Positions 4,574 through 6,368 of a stretch of 6,368 nucleotides of DNA are shown in pieces. This DNA is from an uncultured Desulfobacterales bacterium (GTDB taxonomy: Bacteria > Desulfobacterota > Desulfobacteria > Desulfobacterales > JAFDCJ01): the NCBI GenBank assembly GCA_945787595.1, contig CALZJV010000361.1:1-6368 (forward strand), in the 5' to 3' direction. Positions within the stretch are counted from its first letter, which is position 1; every line of letters begins with the position of its first letter. The notes below the pieces were generated by a model that worked only from the letters and a program-made list of their open reading frames with translations, made no database searches and was not told the origin of the DNA. Position numbers and translations under genes: made by a program.

Positions 4574-6368
4574 ATGAAAGACTTTTTTATAAGTTATAAC
4601 CAAGCAGATCGTAAGTGGGCTGAATGGGTTGCTTGGCAACTTGATGAGGCTGGTTATTCAACAATTTTGCAAGCCTGGGATTTCCAACCGGGGAGCAATT
4701 TTGTCCTGGAAATGTATAAGGCGGCATCAGAATCAGAGCATACAATTGCCATATTATCAGCAGATTATCTTGATTCTCTTTTTACTCAACCGGAATGGGC
4801 CGCTGCTTTTACCCAGGACCCCACCGGGAAAAAATCAACTTTGATACCTGTGCGTGTAAAAAAATGTGAACTGAAAGGCATTCTATCCTCTATTGTTTAT
4901 ATCGACTTAATAGATCTGGATGAAATTGATGCAAAATCTGCCCTGATTGAAGGCATTCAGCGAGATCGAACCAAACCAATCGTTGCCCCGGATTTCCCCG
5001 GCACTGTAAAAGAGATAATTGAAGAAAAACCCTCCTTCCCTGGATCATTACCACCGATCTGGAATATACTCCAGCGTCGCAATCCTAATTTTACCGGAAG
5101 GGAAGAAGTATTAACAAAACTGGCAGATGATCTAAATTCAGGTCACCCCGCTGCATTGACCCAAACAATTGCCGGTTTAGGTGGAATAGGCAAAACCCAA
5201 ATTGCGCTGGAGTATGCGTACAGTTATCGCACTGAATATGAGGCAATCTGGTGGTTACGCGCTGAGAAAGCGGAAACTCTGGCGGCGGATTATGCCGCTT
5301 TTGCCAAGGCTGCAAATCTGCCAGAGAAGGATGCTCAAGAGGAGCAGATTATCATCGATGCAGTGCGGCGTTGGCTGGAGCAAAATGGAAAGTGGCTGTT
5401 CATCTTCGATAATGCGCAAAAACCAGATGATATTTACGATTATCTTCCGGGGGAACCAACAGGGCATGTTCTGATTACATCCCGTCATCAGGCATGGGGG
5501 AAACTGGGTAGCTCTTTTAGCATAGACACCTGGCCTCGTGAAAAATCAGTGGAATTTCTGTTTAAGCGTATTAAAGATAAAGACCGACCATCTGCCGAAA
5601 GGGTTGCTGAAGCATTAGGCGATCTGCCTCTTGCCCTTGAACAAGCAGCGGCCTACATAAATGAAACAGGTATAGGATTTAGCGACTATTTGAAGCTATT
5701 TCAGACTCGGCGAAATGATCTCTGGAATGAACAAAGTCGACCTCTTAATTATCCTGACACGGTCGGCACTACCTGGAGTCTTGCGATCGAAAAGGTTCGA
5801 GAGGATGAGCCGACGGGTGCCTTGGTTTTGAACCTTTGTTCATATTTCGCACCAGATGAGATCCCCCGTTCGCTGATGAGCGACGCCAGTGAATATCTAC
5901 CAGAAGATTTATCCCCTCTATTTAAAGACACTATAGCCCTAAACAAAGGTATCAAAGCATTGAATCACTACTCTTTGATCAATGCGCGGCCTGACGTCAT
6001 ATCTGTTCACCGCCTTGTACAGGTAGTGGTGCGGGACAGCTTGAAAACAGAAGAACAAGAATTATGGGCAGAAGTAGCGGTTCGAACCGTGAAGGCAGTT
6101 TTTCCATACGATGGTTATACACACCCTAATTTGTGGCCAGAATGTGCTGCTTTACTCTCTCATGGGAGAGTTGTGATAGAACATGCTGATAAAAATAGGG
6201 TAGCGTTAGAAGAAGAAGCTACACTTTTAGATAAGATCGCTTCGTATTTACTGGGGCGCGCTGCATACAAAGAAGCCGAGCCGCTTTATCGCCGCGCGCT
6301 GGGAATCAGAGAAACGCAGCTGGGCGCTGACCATCCCGATGTCGCCACCAGTTTAGACAACCTGGCGT
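4574..6368 (+). CDS. TIR-NB-ARC-TPR protein (STAND/NLR-like), C-terminus beyond window
   Basis: Probable cytoplasmic immune-type receptor: a sensed ligand would trigger nucleotide-driven oligomerisation and activate the TIR effector, which in relatives hydrolyses NAD+. The frame is open for 598 residues to the right edge. The TIR domain (about 1-135) starts DFFISYNQADRKWAEW and carries WDFQPGSNF (35-43), SADYLDS (62-68) and E74 in TQPEW, the position of the catalytic Glu of TIR NADases. The NB-ARC module follows: FTGREEVL (173-180), P-loop GLGGIGKT (201-208), Walker B LFIFDN (275-280), sensor-type LITSR (300-304), GLPL-like LGDLPLALEQAAAY (348-361) and a winged-helix region ending in the MHD-like VHRLVQ (478-483, H479). 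From about 560 a kinesin-light-chain-type TPR begins (YKEAEPLYRRALGIRE, then LGADHPDVATSLDNLA); such arrays usually run for several 42-residue repeats, so much of the sensor is missing here. It follows the cyclase on the same strand, with its own 384-bp upstream region. Phage defence is the favoured role by architecture and setting; regulation of cell physiology is possible. Confidence 0.93.
   Translation, partial: MKDFFISYNQADRKWAEWVAWQLDEAGYSTILQAWDFQPGSNFVLEMYKAASESEHTIAILSADYLDSLFTQPEWAAAFTQDPTGKKSTLIPVRVKKCELKGILSSIVYIDLIDLDEIDAKSALIEGIQRDRTKPIVAPDFPGTVKEIIEEKPSFPGSLPPIWNILQRRNPNFTGREEVLTKLADDLNSGHPAALTQTIAGLGGIGKTQIALEYAYSYRTEYEAIWWLRAEKAETLAADYAAFAKAANLPEKDAQEEQIIIDAVRRWLEQNGKWLFIFDNAQKPDDIYDYLPGEPTGHVLITSRHQAWGKLGSSFSIDTWPREKSVEFLFKRIKDKDRPSAERVAEALGDLPLALEQAAAYINETGIGFSDYLKLFQTRRNDLWNEQSRPLNYPDTVGTTWSLAIEKVREDEPTGALVLNLCSYFAPDEIPRSLMSDASEYLPEDLSPLFKDTIALNKGIKALNHYSLINARPDVISVHRLVQVVVRDSLKTEEQELWAEVAVRTVKAVFPYDGYTHPNLWPECAALLSHGRVVIEHADKNRVALEEEATLLDKIASYLLGRAAYKEAEPLYRRALGIRETQLGADHPDVATSLDNLA

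Noticed and set aside
4583..4588. Six-T run at the start of the TIR gene as a phase-variation tract
   Set aside because: It encodes two Phe residues of the conserved DFFISY strand and is too short to suggest slippage.
4629..5955. Several frames of 68-90 codons on both strands across the TIR-NB-ARC gene
   Set aside because: All lie within the continuous 598-codon frame that carries the TIR, P-loop, Walker B and MHD-like motifs in order.
1..6368. CRISPR array, tRNA or rRNA
   Set aside because: No regularly spaced repeats of 24-40 bp and no tRNA cloverleaf or rRNA sequence were seen on either strand.

Overview
This 6.4 kb window looks like accessory (island-type) DNA from a Gram-negative bacterium of moderate to low GC. 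No marker fixes the taxon. A membrane-anchored cyclase with a probable periplasmic half argues for an outer membrane. The style of the integrase and cyclase genes resembles environmental Desulfobacterota or KSB1/FCB-like genomes, but that is an impression, not evidence.

Layout, left to right. (1) 1-426, minus strand: the N-terminal 142 residues of an IS110-family (DEDD) transposase, cut by the left edge, with its 5' noncoding end to the right. (2) 427-608: a gap holding the unresolved IS end and a strongly paired 29-nt imperfect hairpin just past the integrase stop. (3) 609-1445, minus strand: a complete stand-alone tyrosine recombinase with all catalytic residues. (4) 1446-1963: an AT-rich divergent intergenic region with a sigma70-like promoter, a 14-bp perfect palindrome and three copies of AATTTCAG. 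(5) 1964-4189, plus strand: a complete 741-residue class III nucleotide cyclase with a membrane segment, a TolB/FlgO-like domain, TPRs and a C-terminal domain with two cysteines. (6) 4190-4573: an AT-rich intergenic region with inverted repeats. (7) 4574 to the right edge, plus strand: the first 598 residues of a TIR-NB-ARC-TPR (STAND/NLR-like) protein. It has no stop codon in the window.

How the parts may work together. The recombinase and the IS110 element are mobility genes. The TIR-NB-ARC-TPR protein has the architecture of prokaryotic NLR-like immune receptors: a TIR effector that probably consumes NAD+, a nucleotide-dependent switch, and a repeat sensor. The cyclase is a membrane-spanning signalling enzyme. 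It sits 384 bp upstream of the TIR gene on the same strand, but no sequence feature proves the two are functionally linked. The strongest observations are the complete TIR/NB-ARC motif set, an abrupt GC rise where the TPR array begins, the hairpin next to the recombinase, and palindromic sites upstream of both plus-strand genes.
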